Program-made: the position numbers and the translations under genes
Notes under the pieces: generated by a model
What the model saw: only the letters and a program-made list of their open reading frames with translations
What the model was told of the DNA's origin: nothing
Database searches by the model: none
Assembly (NCBI GenBank): GCA_947369305.1
Contig: CANBLA010000006.1
Span: 1-21,041, forward strand
DNA: 21,041 nt
Source of the DNA: an uncultured Clostridia bacterium
Lineage (GTDB): Bacteria; Bacillota_A; Clostridia; TANB77; CAG-508
Direction of reading: 5' to 3'
Shown here: positions 14,134 to 21,041 of the stretch, in pieces
Layout of the letters: every line of letters starts with the position of its first letter
How positions within the stretch are numbered: the first letter of the stretch is position 1

Positions 14134-16536
14134 TTGAATCGATTAAAAAATAAAAAACAACCAAAAAAAATACAAGATAAAAAAACGAAGAAAAAATCGA
14201 AATTAAAAAAATTGTTTCTGATTTTTATTTTGATTAGCATTATTGTTTTTGCTGTCAAATCTGCCATTTCCATTCATAATTGGCAAGAAATGGCGCGTGC
14301 GATGCTAATCAATCAGCCTTCTCAAGTTTTGGATTTAGAAGGAGAAACCATCGCTGAAATTGGAAGTGAGAGAAATCGCCAAAACGTAAGTTTTCAGCAA
14401 ATGCCACAAAACTTGAAAAATGCTTATGTTGCTATTGAAGACGAACGATTTTACAAACATTTTGGAGTAGATATCAAAAGAACCGTAGCTGCCATTGGTT
14501 CGTATGTGATTCATTTCGGCGATGCTTCTTTTGGCGCCAGCACAATTACGCAACAACTTGTCAAAAATCTAACAGGTGATGATGCCAATAGTCCTATAAG
14601 AAAAGTCAAAGAATGGACAAAAGCGGTAGAATTAGAATGGTGTATGAGCAAAGACGAAATTTTAGAAAATTACTTAAATATCATCTATGTTGGACCAAAT
14701 CTTTATGGTGTGCAAATGGGAGCAACCTACTATTTTGACAAAAACGTATCTGATTTAGATTTAGCAGAATGTGCCTTTTTAGCAGGCATCAACCATGCAC
14801 CAAATGCTTACAATCCGTTTAACAAAGAAAAAGATCCTTCCGAAAAAATCCAAAAAAGAACCAAAATTGTTTTAAACAAAATGCTAGAATTAGGCAATGT
14901 TACGCAAGAAGAATACGATAACGCGATTGCAAAAGTCGAAGATGGAATTTCTTTTCAAAAAGGCAAAATCGAAGCCGATGGCGATGGGATTTATTCCTAT
15001 CACACAGATGCTTTATTGTTAGAAGTTATTTCCGATTTGGTGCAAACAAAGAAAATTTCTAAAACCTTTGCCACGAATTATCTTTATATGGCAAACGCTA
15101 AAATTGATAGTACACAAAACTCAGAAATTCAAGCAAAAATGGAAAATGAATTCGAAAAAAGTAAATACAAGTTACAATCAAGTAATGGAGAAGAGACTTC
15201 CCAAGCCGCTATGGTAATCATCGATCATAAAACAGGTCAAGTAATAGGTTGTGTGGGCGGATTAAGTGAAAAAAAAGAAGCTAGAGGATTTAATCGAGCC
15301 ACACAAGCCATCAGGCAAACTGGTTCAAGCAGTAAGCCATTAGCGGTGTTAATTCCTGCGTTAGATAAAAAATTAATTACGCCAGTTAGTCAATATCGTG
15401 ACGAATTAACGATGTTTATTGATTATAACAACGAAGAGTATGAGCCGATTAATTACAACGATTATTTGGGAGAAATAACCGTAAGACGTGCAGTTGAATC
15501 TTCGCAAAATATTCCATTTGTCAAAATCATGGAGGAATTAACAGCAAGTGTTTCTATTGACTATTTGAAAAAAATGGGAATTTCGACTTTGAATGAAAAA
15601 GACGAAAATTTAGCTTTGGCTTTGGGCGGATTAGACAAAGGAATTTCGCCCTTGGAAATGGCTGGCGCCTATAGTACGATTGCGAATGATGGCGTTTACA
15701 TCGAGCCAACGTTTTATACCAAAATAACCGCTAGGAATGGAAAAGAAGTTTTAGTTTCGAAACAGGCAAAAAGACGTGTATTTTCAGAAGATGTGGCATA
15801 TGTCACCAAAAAATTGTTAACCCAACCAGTTGTTGGAAATCATGGAACGGCTACCTATTGTGCGATTCCTGGTATGGAAGTAGCAGCTAAAACAGGTACA
15901 ACAAATGAAGATTATGACAGGTGGCTTTGCGGGTTTACCAATTATTATACAGCAGTAACTTGGTTTGGATTTGATTTGAGTGAGCCCATTCGATACAATA
16001 GTAAAAATCCAGCAGGAATGATTTGGGCAAATGTGATGAAGCAAGCTCATAAAAAACTAAAAAATAGCGATTTTGAAGGGGAGAATAAGGTTGTATCCTT
16101 AAAAATCTGTAAAAAGAGCTTAAAAGTGGCAAATAGTGGCTGTACGGATGTGTTTACAGAATACTTCGTGAAAGGAACAATTCCAGAAAGCTGTACAATT
16201 CATCAAGGAAAAACTTTGAATTTTACACAAAATACGGTTAAGAGTGATACAAAGCAGAAAATGAAAGATATCGTAAAAAATACAGTTGACAATGTAAAAG
16301 AAGAAATCAACTCCCAGCCGTCACAAGAACCAGTTCAAACACCAAATGTTGCGGAGGAGAAACAACCTGAAGTTATGCCAGAGCCAGTACAAAGTAATGT
16401 AGAGGAATCAGAAGAAAATAGCAATGTAATAGAGCCTACCGTAATTGGCGAGAATGAAAATGCAGTAGAGGAGTTAGAAAACATAGAAAATGGTAATCTA
16501 GTAAGTGAGGAAAATACAAACGAAAATGAAGAGTAA
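14134..16536 (+). CDS. Class A penicillin-binding protein (PBP1A type)
   Basis: A bifunctional peptidoglycan glycosyltransferase/transpeptidase of 800 residues. A Lys-rich cytoplasmic tail (1-26) is followed by a membrane anchor (about 27-43). The GT51 domain has the catalytic Glu in IEDERFYKHFGVD (E102), GASTITQQLVKN, and RKVKEWTKAVELEW...ILENYLNIIYVG. The transpeptidase domain has the SxxK motif S398-S-S-K401, SxN S457-Q-N459 and KTGT from K586, followed by DRWLCGFTNYYTAVTWFG. The C-terminal tail (about 700-800) is Glu/Pro/Asn-rich and disordered. The start is TTG with GGAGG (14120-14124) 9 bases upstream. Despite its length it has no in-frame CGG and needs no shift. Confidence 0.95.
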   Translation: MNRLKNKKQPKKIQDKKTKKKSKLKKLFLIFILISIIVFAVKSAISIHNWQEMARAMLINQPSQVLDLEGETIAEIGSERNRQNVSFQQMPQNLKNAYVAIEDERFYKHFGVDIKRTVAAIGSYVIHFGDASFGASTITQQLVKNLTGDDANSPIRKVKEWTKAVELEWCMSKDEILENYLNIIYVGPNLYGVQMGATYYFDKNVSDLDLAECAFLAGINHAPNAYNPFNKEKDPSEKIQKRTKIVLNKMLELGNVTQEEYDNAIAKVEDGISFQKGKIEADGDGIYSYHTDALLLEVISDLVQTKKISKTFATNYLYMANAKIDSTQNSEIQAKMENEFEKSKYKLQSSNGEETSQAAMVIIDHKTGQVIGCVGGLSEKKEARGFNRATQAIRQTGSSSKPLAVLIPALDKKLITPVSQYRDELTMFIDYNNEEYEPINYNDYLGEITVRRAVESSQNIPFVKIMEELTASVSIDYLKKMGISTLNEKDENLALALGGLDKGISPLEMAGAYSTIANDGVYIEPTFYTKITARNGKEVLVSKQAKRRVFSEDVAYVTKKLLTQPVVGNHGTATYCAIPGMEVAAKTGTTNEDYDRWLCGFTNYYTAVTWFGFDLSEPIRYNSKNPAGMIWANVMKQAHKKLKNSDFEGENKVVSLKICKKSLKVANSGCTDVFTEYFVKGTIPESCTIHQGKTLNFTQNTVKSDTKQKMKDIVKNTVDNVKEEINSQPSQEPVQTPNVAEEKQPEVMPEPVQSNVEESEENSNVIEPTVIGENENAVEELENIENGNLVSEENTNENEE

Positions 16537-16555
16537 AAATTAGGAGGATTGAAAA

Positions 16556-17032
16556 ATGAGTTTTTATACGAGAAAATTAGAAAAAGAAGATATTGAAAAA
16601 ATCATTCCATTAAGAGTTGCTTTGCAAAAGTATGATGGAATTCATTATGGGAATTTTGTGGTGGATGAAGAAAAATTAGGAGAAGCAACAAGAGAATTTT
16701 TGAATGAAAATATTAATCAAGAAACTTTTATGTTTGGTGGATTTGTAGATGGAGAATTGGTGTCGATTTGTGGATTTAACTTATTGAAACATTTTCCGGA
16801 TATGCATAATTTAGAAGGAAAAATTGGATTTATTTGTAGCGTTTTTACAAAGGAAGAATTTCGCGGAAAAGGTTTCCAAAAAGAAACGTTTACAGCTTGT
16901 TTAGAGTATGCAAAGAACTTAGAAATTGTTCGTTTTGAGTTAAGCACAGCCAATCCAAAAGCAATTAAAATGTATCAACAGTTTGGGTTTGTGTTTGATC
17001 AAAATGCGATGAAGTTGAAAATAAAGGAGTAG
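16556..17032 (+). CDS. GNAT-family N-acetyltransferase
   Basis: A 158-residue protein with the GNAT layout: an N-terminal strand-helix (FYTRKLEKEDIEKIIPLR), central strands FGGFVDGELVSICGFNLL, the acetyl-CoA loop region FICSVFTKEEFRGKGFQKETF (R-G-K-G-F-Q as the R/Q-x-x-G-x-G/A-type motif, residues about 101-110), and the C-terminal ELSTANPKAIKMYQQFGFVFDQ, where the family has N-x-x-A-x-x-x-Y-x-x-x-G-F. It transfers an acetyl group from acetyl-CoA to an unknown amine. ATG follows AGGAGG 10 bases upstream and the gene lies 19 bases after the PBP gene, so it is probably co-transcribed with it. Confidence 0.9.
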   Translation: MSFYTRKLEKEDIEKIIPLRVALQKYDGIHYGNFVVDEEKLGEATREFLNENINQETFMFGGFVDGELVSICGFNLLKHFPDMHNLEGKIGFICSVFTKEEFRGKGFQKETFTACLEYAKNLEIVRFELSTANPKAIKMYQQFGFVFDQNAMKLKIKE

Positions 17033-17068
17033 AAATGATAGGAGAATTTTTAAAATAAGGAGTAAAAG

Positions 17069-18304
17069 ATGAAAAAGTTAAAAAGTGAAAATCAAATTTT
17101 ATTAATGTTAGCATTAATCAGTTTGTCGATTGGATTATGGGAAAACTTTAGACAGTTATGGTTAGAGGATAATGGCTTTTCTGCCATGCAAATCAGTAAA
17201 ATAAGTAGTATGGGAACTTTGGTAAGTGTTTTGGCAATTTTATTTGTTTCAAAAAGAATTACATTAGATAAATTAAAAGGATTTATGTCATTTACGATTG
17301 TGATCAAATTTTTGAACTTAGTATTGTTATACTATTTAAATCATACGTTACAAACATTTTCAATCAATTTATTAATCATAATTGACCTTACAACGTCCTA
17401 TTTAATTACAACAAGCATCTACCCACTCATCACCATTTTTGTCAAAAACAATACGATTTATAGCAAACGAAAATTAACAGAATATTTATTTCGTGATGTA
17501 GGAATTTTAGTTGGTGGATTTTTAATTGGAAAAAGTGTAATGGGAGTTTTTGTAAGCTATAATGTATGTTTATATATTTCCATCGTATTTTTAGTTGGAG
17601 CCATGATGGTTATGTTTAACATGAAATCTTGTAAAAAAGTAAAGTCAAATCCTGATCCAAAAGCATCGATTGTAAAATATGTAATGAAGCATAAAATTTT
17701 GAAAACATACTGCCTTTATATATTAATTGGTTCTGTGGCAATGGCAACGGGGTTGGGTTTGAAAATGTTGGTTTTAACCAATTATTTTAGCTTTTCAGAA
17801 GCAGTTGCTACTAATTATTTAGTGATAGTTGGATTGATTTGTGATTTAATTGGTATTTTAGCCCTTAAATATTTAACACCAAAAAACGATTATATCACAA
17901 TTACCATCAAATTTTTCATTCGTTTTTCGTTGTATACTTTAGCATTTTTTACGGACAATTTATTTGTAACCATCATTGCTATAACGTGGTCTATTTTAAT
18001 TGGAGCAGCCTATGAGAATGTTTGTGATGGATATTACATAAACGCCGTAGAAAATGAGCATCAATTGACTTTTACGAATTTTCGCTATATCATCCGATAC
18101 ATTGGAGAGGCGATTGGCTTGTTTTTCTGTGGTTTGATGTATGAAAAAGGCTTGAAATATATGTTTGGATTATCAGCGTTTTTCATGATTTTTCAGATTG
18201 GACTTGCCTATCGTTTGATTTATATGAGGAAACATGAGCCTTCGGGTGTTGTTAAAAAAATCGTAAAATGTATGGATAGGAGGAAAGATGAAATATCCGT
18301 TTAA
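17069..18304 (+). CDS. MFS-type membrane transporter
   Basis: A 411-residue, strongly hydrophobic protein with about 10-12 predicted membrane helices. The first helix region, SLSIGLWENFRQLWLEDNGFSAMQISKIS, fits the MFS pattern of helix 1, followed by a loop and an amphipathic segment before helix 2, and a Lys-rich central loop at about residues 190-210 divides the two halves. Substrate is unknown. ATG has AAGGAG 6 bases upstream. The 3' end overlaps the ABC gene start by 17 bases, so the two are translationally coupled and likely work together. Confidence 0.85.
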   Translation: MKKLKSENQILLMLALISLSIGLWENFRQLWLEDNGFSAMQISKISSMGTLVSVLAILFVSKRITLDKLKGFMSFTIVIKFLNLVLLYYLNHTLQTFSINLLIIIDLTTSYLITTSIYPLITIFVKNNTIYSKRKLTEYLFRDVGILVGGFLIGKSVMGVFVSYNVCLYISIVFLVGAMMVMFNMKSCKKVKSNPDPKASIVKYVMKHKILKTYCLYILIGSVAMATGLGLKMLVLTNYFSFSEAVATNYLVIVGLICDLIGILALKYLTPKNDYITITIKFFIRFSLYTLAFFTDNLFVTIIAITWSILIGAAYENVCDGYYINAVENEHQLTFTNFRYIIRYIGEAIGLFFCGLMYEKGLKYMFGLSAFFMIFQIGLAYRLIYMRKHEPSGVVKKIVKCMDRRKDEISV

Positions 18305-19904
18305 AGTTTTAAATAAAAAGAAGTTTGTTTTGTGTTTTATCAATGCGTTTATGTGTAATATATTTTTCTATATTACGCCTGTTTTGCTAGCCTATTTTAC
18401 AAAAGAGCCTTTTACCTTAGAAAGATTTAAATGGTTAATTTTATCAATCATAATTAGCAAAATATTGGCAGTTAGTTTAAATCAAATTTGGATTATTTAT
18501 ATTTTAAAATTTGAAAATCTCTATGCCAAAGATTTGCAATTAGCCTATTTTAATCGAGTTGTGAAAATGAAACCATTTCAATTAAATAAAGTACATAATG
18601 GCTATTTGAAGAAACAAATTGATATTATTTCAGAAGAAGCAGAGGATTTAATGGAACAAATTTTTGAAACAGTTAGTGGGTTTTCAGTATCTGTAATAAT
18701 GTTTTTGGGACAAGTAATTCATCAAGATATTCGTATGTTTTTTGTGTGTTTAGCAATGATTGTGGGAATGGTAATTTATAATGTAAAGCTAGGGAAAAAA
18801 GTTGTTGTTGTACAGGAAGAATATAATGAATTATATTCAAAATATAATTCTACCTATGTTGATTTTTTGCAAAATGTAAAAACCATAAAAAGATTAAATG
18901 CCAGTCAATATGCCAATGAAAAAAATGAGCAATTATACCAAAAAGTATTGCCAAAATTAGATCAATTAAACTTGTTTTATTCTTTCCGCACTAATGGAAT
19001 TAATACATTTATATATATTATGTATGCTGTTGTTTTAGTAAATTTATATTTTAAAATGCAAGCAGGAGAAAATATTTTATCAAGTTTATTGTTTTATGCC
19101 ACTATTTTTGATTTGCTAAGAGCAGAATTAAAAAATTTAGCTTTTTTATTTATTCATTTTAACAAATTCCAAGCCGCCACCAACCAAGTCGAAAAAATGA
19201 TTGGCAACGAGCCAGAAAACCACTTGATAAAAGACTGGAAAACCATTCAAATTAGCAATTTGGAGTTTCAATATAGTAAAGATGCCAAAACGACGATTCA
19301 AATTCCCAATTTTGAAATTCATCGAGGTGACAAAATCAGCATTGTTGGCAAATCTGGGCAGGGAAAAAGCACTTTTTTAAATATTTTTTCCAGATACCTA
19401 GAAATCGATGATAACCATTACAAGATAGATGGCAAAAGCAAAATCGGAAATTTAGATTTAGCCTATATTTCGCAAGAAATTGATTTGTTTGATTTATCCG
19501 TAAAAGAAAATTTGTGTTTAGGAAAAGATATTTCGGATAAAACTTTAATGAAAATTTTGGCGAAAGCAGGCTTACAAGATTGGGCAGAAAAATTAGAAAA
19601 TGGCTTAGATACTGTTGTGGGTGAACGAGGTTTAAAATTATCCGTTGGGCAAAAACAAAGATTAAATTTAATTCGTGGTATTTTGCTGGACAAGGACATT
19701 TATGTTTTAGATGAGCCGACTTCCAATTTGGATAAAGAAACAGAAACATTAATTGTTGGCTTAATTCAAGAATATTTGGAAGACAAAACAGTCGTCATTG
19801 TTACACACCGTGATGAAATTAAGAGAATTTGTAAGAAGCATTATGTTTTTGAAGAAAACCGAATGAGAGAGGAAATTTTTTGTAAGAAAGTAGTTGACAA
19901 ATAG
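18288..19904 (+). CDS. ABC exporter half-transporter (membrane domain fused to ATPase)
   Basis: A 538-residue protein with an N-terminal six-helix membrane domain (about 15-300) and a C-terminal nucleotide-binding domain: Walker A GKSGQGKST (354-362), Q-loop ISQEIDLFDLSVKENL, signature LSVGQ (451-455, LSGGQ with Val at position 3), Walker B YVLDEP (D475, E476) and switch His in VTHRDE (H507). All catalytic residues are present, so it should hydrolyse ATP, probably as a homodimer exporter. Substrate is unknown; the overlap with the MFS gene suggests a shared transport task. ATG follows AGGAGGAAAG. Confidence 0.92.
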   Translation: MKYPFKVLNKKKFVLCFINAFMCNIFFYITPVLLAYFTKEPFTLERFKWLILSIIISKILAVSLNQIWIIYILKFENLYAKDLQLAYFNRVVKMKPFQLNKVHNGYLKKQIDIISEEAEDLMEQIFETVSGFSVSVIMFLGQVIHQDIRMFFVCLAMIVGMVIYNVKLGKKVVVVQEEYNELYSKYNSTYVDFLQNVKTIKRLNASQYANEKNEQLYQKVLPKLDQLNLFYSFRTNGINTFIYIMYAVVLVNLYFKMQAGENILSSLLFYATIFDLLRAELKNLAFLFIHFNKFQAATNQVEKMIGNEPENHLIKDWKTIQISNLEFQYSKDAKTTIQIPNFEIHRGDKISIVGKSGQGKSTFLNIFSRYLEIDDNHYKIDGKSKIGNLDLAYISQEIDLFDLSVKENLCLGKDISDKTLMKILAKAGLQDWAEKLENGLDTVVGERGLKLSVGQKQRLNLIRGILLDKDIYVLDEPTSNLDKETETLIVGLIQEYLEDKTVVIVTHRDEIKRICKKHYVFEENRMREEIFCKKVVDK

Positions 19905-19973
19905 AAAGAAAAAGAATATAATAAAAATATAAAAAGTAAATTAAGTGTTTTTTTACACTAATTTATAAAATAT

Positions 19974-20155
19974 ATTAAGTTTAAACAAAAAACAGGTAGC
20001 TGTGGACTACCTGTTTTGCTTTTATAAAAAAGACTTAATCAATTTGAAAATATATGTAAGTAACTTATGAGATTTTTTTTCAAATGTAATGACGAATTTC
20101 TTATGAGTTTGTGTCTTTGTTATTTTTTCTTCTGTAGATACATTAAGTTTAAACA
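19974..20155. repeat. Pair of 14-base direct repeats flanking the small-protein gene
   Basis: ATTAAGTTTAAACA occurs at 19974-19987 and again at 20142-20155, both containing the palindrome GTTTAAAC. One copy overlaps the first codons of the 44-residue gene; the other lies just beyond its terminator. It could be chance in AT-rich DNA or the trace of an insertion or duplication. Confidence 0.4.
19989..20017. terminator. Bidirectional terminator between the ABC gene and the 44-residue gene
   Basis: An 11-bp perfect stem 19989-19999 (AAAACAGGTAG) with 20007-20017 (CTACCTGTTTT), loop CTGTGGA. The flanking T and A runs allow use from both sides: end of the PBP-GNAT-MFS-ABC transcript and end of the converging small gene, whose stop is 5 bases away. 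Confidence 0.88.
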
Positions 20156-20156
20156 T
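20022..20156 (-). CDS. 44-residue small protein of unknown function
   Basis: ATG (20154-20156, minus strand) follows AAAGGAG with a 10-base spacer. The frame encodes MFKLNVSTEEKITKTQ..., a basic protein (many Lys/Thr) with a hydrophobic, amphipathic C-terminal segment LLTYIFKLIKSFL, stop at 20022-20024. It has its own promoter-like signal (20295-20323) and a terminator right after the stop, forming a complete small transcription unit. The C-terminal segment could bind a membrane. I recognise no family. It may be a secreted or signalling peptide handled by the neighbouring ABC exporter, but that is only a guess from proximity. Confidence 0.6.
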   Translation of the reverse strand: MFKLNVSTEEKITKTQTHKKFVITFEKKSHKLLTYIFKLIKSFL

Positions 20157-20294
20157 GTTGTATCAACTCCTTTCTTGCTAGAATTTTCTTTTTTATAAAT
20201 TATGGCATCACCACCTTTCAATAGGGAGCAAGAAAGTTAAATTTTAAATCGGAAAATGTTTTTAAGAATTTAAAAACAATGAAATAATAAAAGT

Positions 20295-20323
20295 AGTATA
20301 TAATAATTTTTGAAAAAAGACAA
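20295..20323 (-). promoter_or_regulatory. Promoter of the 44-residue protein gene
   Basis: On the minus strand: -35 TTGTCT (20318-20323), 17-base spacer, -10 TATACT (20295-20300). This leaves a leader of about 130 bases before the ATG at 20156. Confidence 0.55.
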
Positions 20324-20361
20324 GAGTAAACTAAAAAATTGTATAAAATTATAAAAAACAA

Positions 20362-20390
20362 TTGACAAAAGAACGAATGTTTGATAAAAT
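20362..20390 (+). promoter_or_regulatory. Promoter of uvrA
   Basis: -35 TTGACA (20362-20367, consensus), 17-base spacer, -10 TAAAAT (20385-20390). The ribosome site AAGGGGGG starts at 20401. Confidence 0.88.
20370..20383 (+). promoter_or_regulatory. LexA (SOS/DinR) operator in the uvrA promoter
   Basis: AGAACGAATGTTTG matches the Bacillus-type LexA box CGAACRNRYGTTYG at every position except the first. It lies inside the spacer between the -35 and -10 boxes, where bound LexA would block RNA polymerase. uvrA is a known SOS gene in Gram-positive bacteria. Confidence 0.82.
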
Positions 20391-20413
20391 ATACGAAATT
20401 AAGGGGGGGAAAC

Positions 20414-21041
20414 ATGAACGATAAAATTATTATAAAAAATGCAAAAGAACATAATTTAAAAAATATCAATCTTGAAATACCAAAAGATAAATTAGTTGTC
20501 ATTACAGGACTTTCTGGTTCAGGAAAATCCTCTCTTGCCTTTGACACCATTTATGCTGAAGGACAAAGAAGATATGTGGAAAGTTTATCTTCCTATGCCA
20601 GACAATTCTTAGGAATTATGGAAAAGCCAAACGTAGAGTCAATCGAAGGGCTTTCTCCAGCCATTTCTATCGATCAAAAAACAACTTCTAAAAATCCACG
20701 TTCAACTGTTGGAACCGTTACCGAAATTTACGACTATATTCGTTTATTATATGCCAGAATTGGCGTTCCTTATTGCCCTAATTGTGGCAAAAAAATAGAA
20801 AAACAAACCATAGACCAAATCATAGATACGGTTATGGAATACGAACAAGGCACTAAAATTCAAGTATTAGCACCAATTGTACGTGCCAAAAAAGGAGAAT
20901 TTACAAAACTTTTTGCCAATATGCAAAAAGAAGGATTTGTCCGTGTCAGAATTGATGGTGAAATGTATGAGTTAACAGACGATATTGAACTAGACCGAAA
21001 CAAAAAACATCATATCGATATTGTAGTTGACAGACTTGTCA
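20414..21041 (+). CDS. uvrA: Excinuclease ABC subunit A (N-terminal part, runs off the window)
   Basis: The start of UvrA, the damage-recognition ATPase of nucleotide excision repair. The 209 visible codons contain the N-terminal [20 protein letters not shown], Walker [10 protein letters not shown] (32-40), the strongly conserved [21 protein letters not shown] and [12 protein letters not shown], and CPNCGK (C121, C124), the first zinc-finger half. The frame is open to the right edge. ATG 20414 follows AAGGGGGGGA. It contains no in-frame CGG in the visible part. Confidence 0.98.
   Translation, partial: MNDKIIIKNAKEHNLKNINLEIPKDKLVVITGLSGSGKSSLAFDTIYAEGQRRYVESLSSYARQFLGIMEKPNVESIEGLSPAISIDQKTTSKNPRSTVGTVTEIYDYIRLLYARIGVPYCPNCGKKIEKQTIDQIIDTVMEYEQGTKIQVLAPIVRAKKGEFTKLFANMQKEGFVRVRIDGEMYELTDDIELDRNKKHHIDIVVDRLV

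Noticed and set aside
17035..17058. A 7-codon frame between the GNAT and MFS genes
   Set aside because: It is too short and low in information; it is probably chance spacing sequence holding the MFS ribosome site.
19336..19749. Long antisense frame across the ABC ATPase domain
   Set aside because: It is a shadow of the conserved ATPase domain with no ribosome site and no recognisable family.
20190..20220. AAGGTGG followed by ATG on the minus strand upstream of the 44-residue gene
   Set aside because: The frame stops after two codons (M-P), so it is not a gene; it may only be leader sequence.
1..21041. CRISPR arrays, insertion sequences, rRNA genes
   Set aside because: I saw no regularly spaced repeats, no transposase frame and no rRNA motifs.

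Overview
This is a clearly AT-rich window from a low-GC Gram-positive bacterium, most like an uncultured Clostridia-type Firmicute. The evidence is Bacillus/Clostridium-style promoters and GGAGG ribosome sites, TTG and GTG starts, tRNAs with encoded CCA, a Na+/H+ V-type ATPase operon in place of an F-type one, a KtrB/TrkH K+ system, a class A penicillin-binding protein (so a peptidoglycan wall, not a Mollicute), and a near-consensus Gram-positive LexA box in front of uvrA. TGA is used as a normal stop.

Layout. 3-1784: C-terminal part of a coiled-coil protein whose start lies outside the window and whose N-terminal part resembles a degenerate ADP-ribosyltransferase fold. 1802-1868: two terminators. 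1873-1947: tRNA-Glu(CTC), minus strand. 2008-3186: membrane-anchored repeat (propeller-like) protein, minus strand. 3326-3466: remnant of a ParB-like gene. 3539-3614: tRNA-Thr(CGT), minus strand. 3850-12067: V-type ATPase operon (G/F-like stalk, C, I, K, F, E, A, B, D), followed without a terminator by ktrB/trkH (12113-13406) and a short trkA/ktrA (13419-13856), ending at a strong terminator. 13935-14000: 21-residue K/N-rich microprotein, minus strand. 14134-16536: class A PBP, then a GNAT acetyltransferase, an MFS transporter and an ABC half-transporter. 20022-20156: 44-residue small protein on the minus strand. 20414-21041: start of uvrA behind a LexA-box promoter.

Main discovery. Five conserved genes (ntpI, ntpK, ntpA, ntpB, trkH) look broken by eight +1 frameshifts, but the breaks are not random. 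Every one falls exactly on an in-frame CGG codon followed by any base, and in every case reading CGGN as a single glycine (skipping the C, then reading GGN) restores the family sequence without adding or losing a residue. ntpB needs four such events. By my manual scan, no gene in the window contains an in-frame CGG read as arginine, whereas out-of-frame CGG trinucleotides are common and harmless. The sequence therefore suggests that in this organism CGG is not an Arg codon but a sense-codon +1 frameshift signal, or that CGGN is a four-base Gly codon. ntpB needs four consecutive events to make a stoichiometric ATPase subunit, so the decoding must be efficient and is probably built into the translation system rather than being an occasional regulatory switch.
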